NCBI GenBank assembly: GCA_042408965.1
Contig: JBHOQN010000086.1
Location: 1-51,023 of the forward strand
Direction: 5' to 3'
DNA from: Thermogemmatispora sp042408965
Lineage (GTDB): Bacteria; Chloroflexota; Ktedonobacteria; Ktedonobacterales; Ktedonobacteraceae
Length of the DNA: 51,023 nucleotides
Part shown: in pieces, positions 14,150 to 21,949 of the stretch
Position numbering within the stretch: the stretch's first letter is position 1
Layout of the letters: each line of letters opens with the position of its first letter
Translations under genes and position numbers: made by a program
Notes under the pieces: model-generated
The model's input: the letters and a program-made list of their open reading frames with translations, nothing else
What the model was told of the DNA's origin: nothing
The model's database searches: none

Positions 14150-16048
14150 TTAGCGGGCGGGAGCCTCCCAGATCTGGACGGTGTGGTCCCAGGAGCCGGA
14201 GGCGATGAGGCGGCCATCGGGCGACCAGGCGAGAGCGCTGATCCAGTCGCTGTGGCCCCGGTAGGTGAGACGGGGTCCCTCCGGGGCCACAGCGGGCTGC
14301 CAGATATGGATGCTCTCATCTACGCTGCCGGAGGCGATGAGGCGGCCGTCGGGAGACCAGGCGAGGGCCGTGACACCGCCGCTGTGGGCGTAGTAGCAGA
14401 CCGGTTCGTCCCCGCCGGCGATGCCACGCGGGTCCTGCGCCTCCCAGACGTGGACCGACTGATCGTCGCTGGCCGAGGCGATGAGGCGGCCGTCGGGAGA
14501 CCAGAGAACGGCATTGACCTTATCCAGGTGGCCGTAGTAGATGCGGATATTGCCCCCATTCATCTCCCAGACGTGCACAGTGCGGTCCTCGCTACCAGAA
14601 GCGATCTGCCGGCTATCGGGGGACCAGGCGAGAGTCGTCACGCTGTCGAGGTGTCCGCGATAGGTGTAGAGCGTGCGGCGTGTGGCTACCTCCCAGATCT
14701 GGACGAGGCGATCTTCGCCGGCTGAGGCCAGATACTGACCGTCGGGGGACCAGGCGAGGGCCAGTATACGCTCACTATGTCCCTCATAGCTCCCCCGTGA
14801 GGCCGCTACCATGCGGCCACCGGTCTCTAGAATCTCGCGGATCTGCACCATTTCCGAGAGCAGGCCATCCGTAATGGCAAGGTAGCGTCCATCGGGAGAC
14901 CAGGCGAGGGCCGGTGCTTCGAGCGAAAGGCCGTGGTGTGTCAGCAGAGTCTCACCGCGGTGGCTCTCCCAGAGGTGTACGCTCTCGTCCTGACTGCTCG
15001 AGGCGATGCGCCGGCCGTCGGGAGACCAGGCGAGGGCCGCGACGCGCGCTGTGTGGCCACGATAGACCAGGCGTGCCTGCGTCACGATCGTCGAGCCTGG
15101 CTCTGTCGTGGGTGATCCCGCGGCGGACACCGCCGACACCCCTGCTGAAGAGCCTGGCGCAGGGGCGAACGGCAGGGGCGACTTGAACTGTGAGCGGGGG
15201 ACCGGCGAGAGCGGTGGCCGCTCCAGGCGGCTGGCGCGCTCAAGCTCACGCGCAAACTCCTCGACCGTCGTGAAGCGCTCGTGAGGATCTTTGGCCAGCG
15301 CTCGCAGCACAACCTGCTCGACAGCCGGTGAGAGCGTCGGCACGCGGTCGCGCAGCGGTGGCGGAGGCGCAATCTGGTGCTGTAGCGCGATATCCTGGGT
15401 GGCGCCACGAAAGGGCCAGTCGCCCGTCAGCCACTCGTACACCACCACGCCCAGGGCATATTGATCGCTCGCCAGACGTGGATGCCCGCGCAGTTGCTCT
15501 GGCGCGGCATAGGGCACTGTGCCCTCAAAGCCTTGCACCTTCTGGCGCCGGTAGCCCGCGCTGCGTGCCACCGTGGCGATGTCGAAATCGCTGAGCCAGA
15601 CCTGATTCTCCGGTCCCAGTAGCATGTTGTGTGGCTTGATATCGCGATGAATCAGCTGATGCTCATGAATATACTGGAGTGCTGCCGCCACCTGCTGCAC
15701 ATAGGCGACCACCGTCGTCAACGGGAGAGGTGTTCCCCGCGGATGCTGTTCGCGCAGGTTCCCGTGCGGAGCATAGGCCATGACAATAAAAGGGATGCCC
15801 TCCTCCGATCCACAGTCGAAGACGCGCACAATATGCGGATGCTCCAGCCGGGTTAAGATCTGTGCGCGCACCAGCAGCTCGGCCAGCTCCTGGCCAGAGA
15901 GACGCGCATCCACCAGCTTCAGTGCTGCCTGCCTGCCAGTCCGCACGTGCTCGCCCAGGTAGACGCGCGTCAGATGCCCCTGGCCCAGCAAGCGCACCAG
16001 CCTGTAGCCGCCGATCTGCTGATCGATCTGACCAATCCGACTGACCAT
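14150..16048 (-). CDS. Ser/Thr protein kinase with C-terminal seven-blade WD40 propeller
   Basis: This 632-aa signalling protein joins a Hanks-type kinase to a WD40 domain. The kinase (about 15-272) has the loop GQGHLTRVYLGEH, Lys44, the catalytic loop HRDIKPHN (134-141), APE (182-184) and a DFD triplet (154-156) in place of DFG. The metal-binding Asp154 is kept. A Pro/Ser linker (273-325) has no membrane helix, so the protein is predicted to be cytoplasmic. Residues 328-632 contain seven repeats ending in variants of LAWSPDGRLIASGS and VHVWE, enough for a complete beta propeller, which normally serves as a protein docking platform. The repeats are very similar to each other in DNA as well. 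GGGGGGAGG precedes the ATG. Targets are unknown. Confidence 0.93.
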   Translation of the reverse strand: MVSRIGQIDQQIGGYRLVRLLGQGHLTRVYLGEHVRTGRQAALKLVDARLSGQELAELLVRAQILTRLEHPHIVRVFDCGSEEGIPFIVMAYAPHGNLREQHPRGTPLPLTTVVAYVQQVAAALQYIHEHQLIHRDIKPHNMLLGPENQVWLSDFDIATVARSAGYRRQKVQGFEGTVPYAAPEQLRGHPRLASDQYALGVVVYEWLTGDWPFRGATQDIALQHQIAPPPPLRDRVPTLSPAVEQVVLRALAKDPHERFTTVEEFARELERASRLERPPLSPVPRSQFKSPLPFAPAPGSSAGVSAVSAAGSPTTEPGSTIVTQARLVYRGHTARVAALAWSPDGRRIASSSQDESVHLWESHRGETLLTHHGLSLEAPALAWSPDGRYLAITDGLLSEMVQIREILETGGRMVAASRGSYEGHSERILALAWSPDGQYLASAGEDRLVQIWEVATRRTLYTYRGHLDSVTTLAWSPDSRQIASGSEDRTVHVWEMNGGNIRIYYGHLDKVNAVLWSPDGRLIASASDDQSVHVWEAQDPRGIAGGDEPVCYYAHSGGVTALAWSPDGRLIASGSVDESIHIWQPAVAPEGPRLTYRGHSDWISALAWSPDGRLIASGSWDHTVQIWEAPAR

Positions 16049-16111
16049 AATGATGACCTCCCCCCTGCAACTGCAAGGCTACCGCTTCGTCGGCGTTCTA
16101 TTGCCTGTCCG

Positions 16112-16140
16112 ATTGTAGAGAATGGGGGGAGCCGTGTCAA
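16112..16140 (-). promoter_or_regulatory. Sigma70 promoter for the kinase-WD40 gene
   Basis: Minus strand TTGACA (16135-16140), 17 bp, TACAAT (16112-16117). The start lies near 16105, giving a leader of about 57 nt. Confidence 0.75.
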
Positions 16141-16229
16141 GCAAATAGTCATTCTGGTATACGTTGATGCGTGTTGTCTGACCTTATGCAATAGTGAGCA
16201 CCTGAGTGCAACCTGCCCGCCGCACGCGC

Positions 16230-17429
16230 TCAAGTGGCTGGCAGAAGCGCCTCAACGGCGCGGGCGCAGGCCTCAATCTCCTCTTCGGTGTTGTAGTAGT
16301 GCAGCGAGGCGCGCACCATGGCGCTCAGACCGCGCGCCTGCATATCGAGCAGCGTAGACGAGCGGCGCGTCACCGAGACGTGAATACGCTGATGGCGCAG
16401 CGCCAGGCGGATCGTCTCTGGCTCCAGCCCCTCGACCGTGAAGGTCACAATGCCGCATTGGACAGCTCCGCGGTCGTGCACCATGACGCCCGGGAGGGGA
16501 CTGAGACGGGTTCGCAGCCGGTAGGCCAGCTCGCGGATACGTCGCCAGAGCTGCTGCTGATCCCACTGTAGCAGATACGTGATGGCAGCGCCCAGACCCA
16601 GGCGATTGGCGTAGCTGGCCTCCCAGCACTCGAAGCGGCGGGCATCGCCGCGCAGCACATAGCGATCAGGTGCCGACCAGGTGGCGGCCTGCAGGTCGAG
16701 CAGTGGTGGCTCAAGCTGCTCCAGCACGGCCTGCCGCACATAGAGAAAGCCCGTGCCGCGCGGACCACGCAGAAACTTGCGCCCCGTGGCGGCCAGCATA
16801 TCGCAGCCAAGGCTCTTCACATCCAGCGGTAGTTGTCCGACAGACTGGCTGGCGTCCAGCAGATAGAGAATCCCCGCCTCGCGCGCAATGCGCCCGACCT
16901 CGGCGGCCGGATTCACCAGACCATTATTGGTCGGCACATGCGTTAGAGCGATCAGTCTGACGCGCTCGTCAATAGCCTTGCGCAGCGCCGTGAGGGAGAT
17001 CTGCCCATGCTCATCGTCGGGAATGACCTCGATCTGCACCCCCGTTTTACGAGCCATCTGCAGAAATGCAAGATAATTGCTGGCATACTCCGCCATGCCT
17101 GTGAGAATGCGCTCACCCGGTGCAAAGGGGAGCGCATAGAAGGCCATATCCCAGGCCCGCGTGGCGTTTTCGACCAGGGCCACCTCTGTCGGCTGGCAGC
17201 CGATCAAGGTCGCCACGGCCGTGTACACCTGCTCGCAGGCCTCCTGCACCTCCTCTGCGGCCTCATAGCCACCCAGCCTGGCCTCGCGCTGCAGGTGGGT
17301 ACTCACCGCATCCACCACCGGCTGCGGCATCAGTGCTGCGCCAGCATTGTTCAGATGAATGACCTCCGCGCAGCCAGGGGTCTCTGCACGGATGCGCTGC
17401 AGGTCAAACGCCAGCGATCCTCTCTCCAT
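16230..17429 (-). CDS. PLP-dependent class V aminotransferase family protein
   Basis: The 399-aa protein is of the class V (cysteine desulfurase/isopenicillin-N epimerase-like) fold type I family. Landmarks are HLNNAGAALMP near the N-terminus, the cofactor-binding Asp in YLLDASQSVGQ and the Schiff-base lysine in AATGRKFLRGPRGTGFLY. I see no obvious active-site cysteine loop of a true desulfurase near the C-terminus, so an epimerase or lyase is as likely; the substrate is not predictable. The start at 17429 (MERGSLAFD) is preferred over a longer frame because GAAAGGGGAAGG lies just before it. It sits between the kinase promoter and the YbjQ gene, 158 bp from the latter. Confidence 0.85.
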   Translation of the reverse strand: MERGSLAFDLQRIRAETPGCAEVIHLNNAGAALMPQPVVDAVSTHLQREARLGGYEAAEEVQEACEQVYTAVATLIGCQPTEVALVENATRAWDMAFYALPFAPGERILTGMAEYASNYLAFLQMARKTGVQIEVIPDDEHGQISLTALRKAIDERVRLIALTHVPTNNGLVNPAAEVGRIAREAGILYLLDASQSVGQLPLDVKSLGCDMLAATGRKFLRGPRGTGFLYVRQAVLEQLEPPLLDLQAATWSAPDRYVLRGDARRFECWEASYANRLGLGAAITYLLQWDQQQLWRRIRELAYRLRTRLSPLPGVMVHDRGAVQCGIVTFTVEGLEPETIRLALRHQRIHVSVTRRSSTLLDMQARGLSAMVRASLHYYNTEEEIEACARAVEALLPAT

Positions 17430-17587
17430 CGACCTTCCCCTTTCACTGTCCCGGTCGATCCCACCGGAGAGCCAGGCTGGCCTCACGGCGGGTCACCAGA
17501 GCGCCTCTATCGAGCAAGCGGCTGCGAGCGCCTGATCGACAGAGAACGGCTCTCTCTGCTCCAGGAGGAGCGGAGACGGTGCTCAAG

Positions 17588-18025
17588 CTAGTTGGTGGGA
17601 ATCACAACGCGCCCCTGTCCCGTGGAGGGCATGTTCGGGCCACTGCCGACCCAGCGCACCGCGGTTCCGATCGCCGTGACCTCCATCCACTCGCCGTTGT
17701 GCAGGTATTCAACGTTGATCTCAACGCCGATCACGCCGTCCGCACCGAGCTGATCAGCCTCAAACTGCATGCGGCTCAGTGCCAGTTCGCGCGCCTGGTA
17801 CATCAGTTGCGTGTATTCCTTCAGCTCGCCCTGAAAGTGCGACTTGATGCCGGCCAGCCAGTTGCGGATCGCTCCCATCGAATAGATGCAATTTCCCATC
17901 ACCAGCCCCATCGGCTGAAATCCCTTGTCTACCACCAGCCAGAACTCCTGACCGGATAGATCTGAGGTAAAGGCTCGGCCCCGATAGCCCGGCCTCACGT
18001 CCATTGCGGTTCGCGGATCGCCCAT
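17588..18025 (-). CDS. YbjQ/heavy-metal-binding domain family protein
   Basis: The C-terminal two thirds match the YbjQ family (UPF0145), small oligomeric proteins of unknown function: GLVMGNCIYSMGAIRNWLAG, then ELKEYTQLMYQARELALSRM and LGADGVIGVEINVEYL. The family name mentions heavy-metal binding, but metal binding is not established for most members. The open frame extends to 18340 but the upstream part overlaps the TetR gene's control region and lies before the promoter at 18103-18136, so translation must begin later. ATG at 18025 has AGAGAGG nearby and gives 145 aa; ATG at 18073 is possible. An extra 35 residues precede the usual domain start. Confidence 0.8.
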   Translation of the reverse strand: MGDPRTAMDVRPGYRGRAFTSDLSGQEFWLVVDKGFQPMGLVMGNCIYSMGAIRNWLAGIKSHFQGELKEYTQLMYQARELALSRMQFEADQLGADGVIGVEINVEYLHNGEWMEVTAIGTAVRWVGSGPNMPSTGQGRVVIPTN

Positions 18026-18102
18026 ATGACCTCTCTTTTCCTGGAATCCCTGAACTACAGCAGCTCTGGACTCCATGTGCTCACGGCGTGGTATATTCGA
18101 CG

Positions 18103-18136
18103 ATTGTAGCATAGGCAATTGTCGCTCTAATGTCAA
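18103..18136 (-). promoter_or_regulatory. Sigma70-type promoter for the YbjQ gene
   Basis: Minus strand TTGACA (18131-18136) is 17 bp from TATGCT (18108-18113), and an overlapping TGCTACAAT extended -10 ends at 18103. Transcription starts near 18096-18101. Confidence 0.6.
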
Positions 18137-18200
18137 CCATACACTGACCAGCGCTGCCCCGATCGCTGCCATTCGTGCCCTTTTTATCGTACAATAATGC

Positions 18201-18229
18201 TTGAAATGTATGACTCTCTGATCTAAAAT
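18201..18229 (+). promoter_or_regulatory. Sigma70-type promoter for tetR-P450
   Basis: TTGAAA (18201-18206), 17 bp, TAAAAT (18224-18229). Transcription starts near 18236, about 86 nt before the TetR ATG. Confidence 0.65.
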
Positions 18230-18242
18230 ATGACCAGAGAGT
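18213..18242. promoter_or_regulatory. Operator-like inverted repeat over the -10 box of tetR
   Basis: ACTCTCTG (18213-18220) and CAGAGAGT (18235-18242) are perfect inverted repeats with centres 22 bp apart, about two helical turns. They enclose the TAAAAT -10 box, where binding of a dimeric TetR-type repressor would block RNA polymerase. Autoregulation is inferred. Confidence 0.5.
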
Positions 18243-18321
18243 TCAAAAATAGGCTGGAGAGCGGCCGAGAACCAGCGACAGGCCTGTCGCTCCGCTCCTC
18301 CTGCTGAAGGGGAGATTCCTA

Positions 18322-18957
18322 ATGGCGAGTGAGGTTCCACGGCAGCGCCTGAAGGAGAAGCTGCGTGAAGTACGGACCGAACTGATTCTCAACCTGGCCG
18401 AAGAAGTGCTCGAGGAGAAGGGCTATCACGAGACGACGATGGATGAGATCGCAGTCCGCGCAGGCGTAGCCAAGGGCACGCTCTATCAGCACTTTCCCAG
18501 CAAGGACGAGCTGATCGTAGCGCTCTTTGAGCGTCATCTGGATCGCTTCGAGCAGGCTGTAGCCCAGGCGGCAACCGCAGCCACCACGGCGCGCGGCAAG
18601 CTGGAGCGCATTCTGCAGTATGTCTACCTGGAGCGTAGCGGACTGCACGCGCAGCTACTGCAGATCATCTCCTACGGAGGAGAGATGCGCGAGGCCCTCA
18701 AGGGGCGGCTGCGTGAGCGCCTTGAGCGGCTGACCGTCGACATCACAAAGCTACTGGAGGAGGGCAAGGTGCGTAGCGAGTTCAGGGCCGCCCTCTCGAC
18801 CGAGCTGATGCTACAGACATTCATGCATATACTGTTTTTAAATAAATACGAGCTATTGTTGCAAAAAGAACATCTTTCTACAGAGGATCTCGTCGCGCAG
18901 GTCGCACAGATCTTCTTTGATGGCATTGCCAGCAAGCAGCAGAGAGAAAGGTTTTGA
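18322..18957 (+). CDS. TetR/AcrR family transcriptional regulator
   Basis: The 211-aa protein has a typical N-terminal TetR helix-turn-helix at about residues 18-65, with LNLAEEVLEEKGYHETTMDE, then VRAGVAKGTLYQHFPSKDEL, the signature of the family. The remaining helices form the ligand-binding and dimerisation domain, whose ligand cannot be read. AAGGGGAGA lies 6-8 bases before the ATG. The stop codon is 2 bp before the P450 ATG, so the two genes are one operon and the regulator probably controls the P450. Codon use becomes AT-richer near 18830-18900, a local feature only. Confidence 0.93.
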   Translation: MASEVPRQRLKEKLREVRTELILNLAEEVLEEKGYHETTMDEIAVRAGVAKGTLYQHFPSKDELIVALFERHLDRFEQAVAQAATAATTARGKLERILQYVYLERSGLHAQLLQIISYGGEMREALKGRLRERLERLTVDITKLLEEGKVRSEFRAALSTELMLQTFMHILFLNKYELLLQKEHLSTEDLVAQVAQIFFDGIASKQQRERF

Positions 18958-18959
18958 CG

Positions 18960-20162
18960 ATGCAAACTCAACCCGGTTCCCGCTCACCGCTACCCAGGCT
19001 TTTTGGTCTGCAGACGCTTGAAGAGACCGCTGAGTCCTATGCCTGGTTCGCCGAGATGCGTGCCCACCAGCCCGTCTTTCTGGACGAGCGTATCAATATC
19101 TGGCATGTCTTTCGCTACGAAGACGTGCTGACGGTTCTCACGGACTATGCGCGCTTCTCCTCGCGCGCGTTTGAGGAGATGGGAGGCTTTTTCGAGGGGA
19201 CCCTGATTGCTAAAGATCCGCCGGATCATCGCAAGCTGCGCAACCTGGTCAATCAGGCCTTCACACCACGGGCCGTGGCGCGCCTCGAAGGGCGTGTGAC
19301 TCAGATTGCACAGGAGCTGCTGGATCAGGTTCTGGAGAAAGGGGAACTGGACGTCGTGGCCGATATCGCCTTTCCGCTGCCTGCCAGAGTGATCGCTGAG
19401 CTCCTCGGCGTGCCTGACGCGGACTGGGATATCTTCCAGCGCTGGGCACGTGCTGAAACCTCCTCGCCCGTGGACCGGCGCGAGGCCAGTCGCACGATGC
19501 GCCAGGAGATGTGGGACTACTTTGGGCAGCTCGTAGAGGAGCGACGCCGGGCGCCGCGCGAGGATCTGATCACAGCTCTCTGCCAGGCCGAGATTGATGG
19601 CCAGCACTTGAGCCAATCAGAGCTGCTGAGCTTCTGTATCCTCCTGCTGGCCGCCGGGCAGGAGACCACTAAGAACCTGATTGCCAACGCCATTGTCTGT
19701 CTCACTGATTATCCCGAGGCGCAGGAGCGCCTGCGTCGTGAGCCGGAGCTGATGCCCTCTGCCATCGAGGAGGTACTGCGCTTCCTCTCCCCGGTCTGGC
19801 TCCTCTTTCGCTCCACAACCACTGAGGTTGAGCTGGCTGGCCAGCGCATTCCCGCCAATCAGATGATCCTGGCTCATACAGCCTCGGCCAATCGTGATTC
19901 GGCGCAGTTCCCCGAGGCTGATCGCTTTGCTATCGAGCGCAGTCCTAATCGTCATCTGGCTTTCGGCCATGGCGTGCACTACTGTGTGGGTGCTCCTCTG
20001 GCGCGGCTGGAGGCTAAGGTGGCTCTGCCGATGATGTTGCAGCGCCTGGGCAGACTGGAGCGCATCCCCACGGCGCCCATCCTCGTGAATCGCGGCTTGG
20101 TCTTTGTCATTCGCTCGCTTCCAATCGCTTTTGAGGCGACCACCACTGGCAGCCCACGCTGA
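18960..20162 (+). CDS. Cytochrome P450 (soluble bacterial class, CYP107-like)
   Basis: The 400-aa haem monooxygenase has the main P450 signatures: the oxygen-activation helix LLAAGQETTKN near residue 230, ExxR in EEVLRF, and the haem-binding loop AFGHGVHYCVGAPLARLE with Cys342 as thiolate ligand. No membrane anchor is present, as usual for bacterial P450s that use separate ferredoxin partners; none is encoded nearby. The usual I-helix acidic residue is Glu rather than Asp. ATG at 18960 is preferred over an overlapping TTG at 18954 because AAAGG lies 8 bases upstream. Expression probably depends on the preceding TetR protein. Substrate unknown. Confidence 0.95.
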   Translation: MQTQPGSRSPLPRLFGLQTLEETAESYAWFAEMRAHQPVFLDERINIWHVFRYEDVLTVLTDYARFSSRAFEEMGGFFEGTLIAKDPPDHRKLRNLVNQAFTPRAVARLEGRVTQIAQELLDQVLEKGELDVVADIAFPLPARVIAELLGVPDADWDIFQRWARAETSSPVDRREASRTMRQEMWDYFGQLVEERRRAPREDLITALCQAEIDGQHLSQSELLSFCILLLAAGQETTKNLIANAIVCLTDYPEAQERLRREPELMPSAIEEVLRFLSPVWLLFRSTTTEVELAGQRIPANQMILAHTASANRDSAQFPEADRFAIERSPNRHLAFGHGVHYCVGAPLARLEAKVALPMMLQRLGRLERIPTAPILVNRGLVFVIRSLPIAFEATTTGSPR

Positions 20163-20513
20163 CGACTGGGGCCCCTCCGCACTGCGGCCATGCGCCTCAT
20201 CTGGATGGCTGGATGGCCGCTCTGACCTGCATCTTCCTCTTTTGCTTCCTTCGGCCCAGCAGATGATTCAAGGGTCTTCTCCAGAGGCGTCGGCCCCTGC
20301 TGACTTCTCCGCTTCAATGATCGGCTCGCTCTTCCTCTGTGTGGCTCACAGCTCCTGTCAGGTTATACAAATTTTATCTTTTTTTATCAGAGAGCCTCGT
20401 GATTTTAAGGACATTTTAATACCGGAATCAGGCCACTGTGGTACACTCTTGCTGATAATATGTCATTACGATAGATACTCATATCTACTATGATTCTAAA
20501 ACGAGGTTGTGTA
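20163..20513 (+). promoter_or_regulatory. AT-rich intergenic region upstream of the sensor-like gene
   Basis: No gene is seen. From about 20365 the sequence becomes AT-rich, with T-runs (TTTTATCTTTTTTTATC near 20373-20389) and TTGCTG followed after 17 bp by TAGATA, a weak promoter candidate for the gene at 20514. A promoter probably lies here but I cannot fix it. Confidence 0.35.
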
Positions 20514-21272
20514 ATGTTCTCATCACAGGACCTGTGGGTACGATCTACATCTGGTGATGGAAAGGAGCCAGTCGAAGAGACTACTCTGCTCCCTTTCCAT
20601 ACCCTGCTGCAGCGAGCTGGTCTGGGTATCAAGCTGCGCTTTCTTCTAGCTATGTTCGTGGTGGCCTTTCTGCCGGTCCTGTTGCTGGCCCTGGCCTTCG
20701 ATAATGCGCAGCAGCAGATGGCAGGACGTAACATCTGGCTTGTACTGGCAGGTATCCTCTTGCTCACAGTGCTGGTAGCCATCGGCGTGGCCCTTCCTGT
20801 TGTGCGGCCCATCCGCCGCGCCACGCGCCAGGTGACGGCCGTGACAGAGGGGGTGCGCCGACTGGCCATCGACGCCCAGCGTATTGCCCAGGAGCATCAT
20901 ACGGGAACAGCTATTTTGAGCGGCGTCAGCCGCCGCTTGATTATCCGCCGGAGTTCGATGGTGCGAGACAGCGAGGTGATCACGCGTACCTGTGCTGCGC
21001 TACAGCCGCGGCTCTCCTGGCTGCTCCAACAGGCTCAGGAGATGCAGAATCAGGAGATGCTTCAGCTTATCTCAACTCTCCTGCAAGGAATGCAACAGAT
21101 CACTTTTCTCTCTACACGCATCAAAGATACTTTTGAACGAGATACGTTGCTGGAACAGCTGGAGAAGGCGATGAAAAGCGCTGAGGAAATCAGCATGCAG
21201 TTCGATGAGGCTGGCCAGCAGCTCGCCAGAGAGCTGGAGGTCCTGGAACAGGCCTCTGCAGCGTTGATCTGA
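20514..21272 (+). CDS. Sensor-like membrane protein: two helices, HAMP-like linker, coiled coil
   Basis: The 252-aa protein (ATG 20514, GAGG 7 bases upstream; a start at 20490 is also open) has a cytoplasmic N-terminus of about 40 residues. Two strong membrane helices follow, LRFLLAMFVVAFLPVLLLALAF and IWLVLAGILLLTVLVAIGVALPVV, joined by only about 14 residues. Next comes RPIRRATRQVTAVTEGVRRL, which resembles a HAMP linker, and then about 130 residues of amphipathic helix ending in a coiled coil. There is no sensory loop and no histidine kinase or methyl-accepting output domain. It may act as a partner or membrane organiser for other proteins. Family not recognised. It is the first of five co-directional genes. 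Confidence 0.7.
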   Translation: MFSSQDLWVRSTSGDGKEPVEETTLLPFHTLLQRAGLGIKLRFLLAMFVVAFLPVLLLALAFDNAQQQMAGRNIWLVLAGILLLTVLVAIGVALPVVRPIRRATRQVTAVTEGVRRLAIDAQRIAQEHHTGTAILSGVSRRLIIRRSSMVRDSEVITRTCAALQPRLSWLLQQAQEMQNQEMLQLISTLLQGMQQITFLSTRIKDTFERDTLLEQLEKAMKSAEEISMQFDEAGQQLARELEVLEQASAALI

Positions 21273-21330
21273 TCTGCTTCTCTCGAGAAAGGAATATGAG
21301 GTCTCATAGAAGAACGGATGGTCAGTCGGG

Positions 21331-21906
21331 ATGTATACGAAAGATTTCGCCAGCCTCTTGCACCTTCTTGCGCTCTCTCAGCAGAGTGGAACGCTGTTGG
21401 TCCTGCGCAAGGGAGAGGCCTGGCAGGCCTGCCTGCAACTACTCGAGGGCCAGCCGCTCTCGTGCATCATTGTCGCCATTGCCGATGGCTCCCTGCTCAT
21501 GAGTGGAGAGCAGGCACTCCAGTGGTTGGAGCGCCAGGGCGAGCTACAGTGGCATCTGGTAGCGGATCTCACCACCGCGCCGACGGCTGTGCTACCGGCT
21601 CCATCACCCTCTGAGGCAACGCAGCAACCTGAGCAGTCTGCTCAGGAACTGTTCCCGCCAGCCACGCCTCTTGATCCCTTCCCACCGTTGTCTACGAGGT
21701 CAACCCGTCTGATCGCCCGGCGTATCCGTCAGCCCTCCGACCTGATCATCTGGTCACGAGAGCGACGTCAGGTCTTTGCTTTGATCGATGGAAGCAGATC
21801 GGTCTCTGAAATCGCTCGTCTGCTGGGCCGGTCACCTGAACAGGTCATGGCCCTGCTTGGGGATCTCCTTCAGCAGGGATTGATTACTCTGGAGGAGCGC
21901 CTCTAA
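21331..21906 (+). CDS. PATAN/DUF4388-like N-terminus with C-terminal winged-helix-like domain
   Basis: The 191-aa protein begins MYTKDFASLLHLLALSQQSG, close to the start pattern of DUF4388 (PATAN) domains, which occur in two-component and gliding or type IV pilus signalling. Residues 95-130 are a Pro/Ser/Glu-rich linker. The C-terminal part, DGSRSVSEIARLLGRSPEQV followed by LLGDLLQQGLITL, looks like a winged-helix domain. An upstream in-frame stop at 21307 leaves ATG 21331 as the only likely start; its ribosome site is weak. It lies 58 bp after the sensor-like gene, suggesting a joint signalling role. Both domain calls are by pattern and moderately secure. Confidence 0.65.
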   Translation: MYTKDFASLLHLLALSQQSGTLLVLRKGEAWQACLQLLEGQPLSCIIVAIADGSLLMSGEQALQWLERQGELQWHLVADLTTAPTAVLPAPSPSEATQQPEQSAQELFPPATPLDPFPPLSTRSTRLIARRIRQPSDLIIWSRERRQVFALIDGSRSVSEIARLLGRSPEQVMALLGDLLQQGLITLEERL

Positions 21907-21949
21907 GCGCCCCTTCTTCCAATATCGCATGCAGGAGGTTGCATCATAC

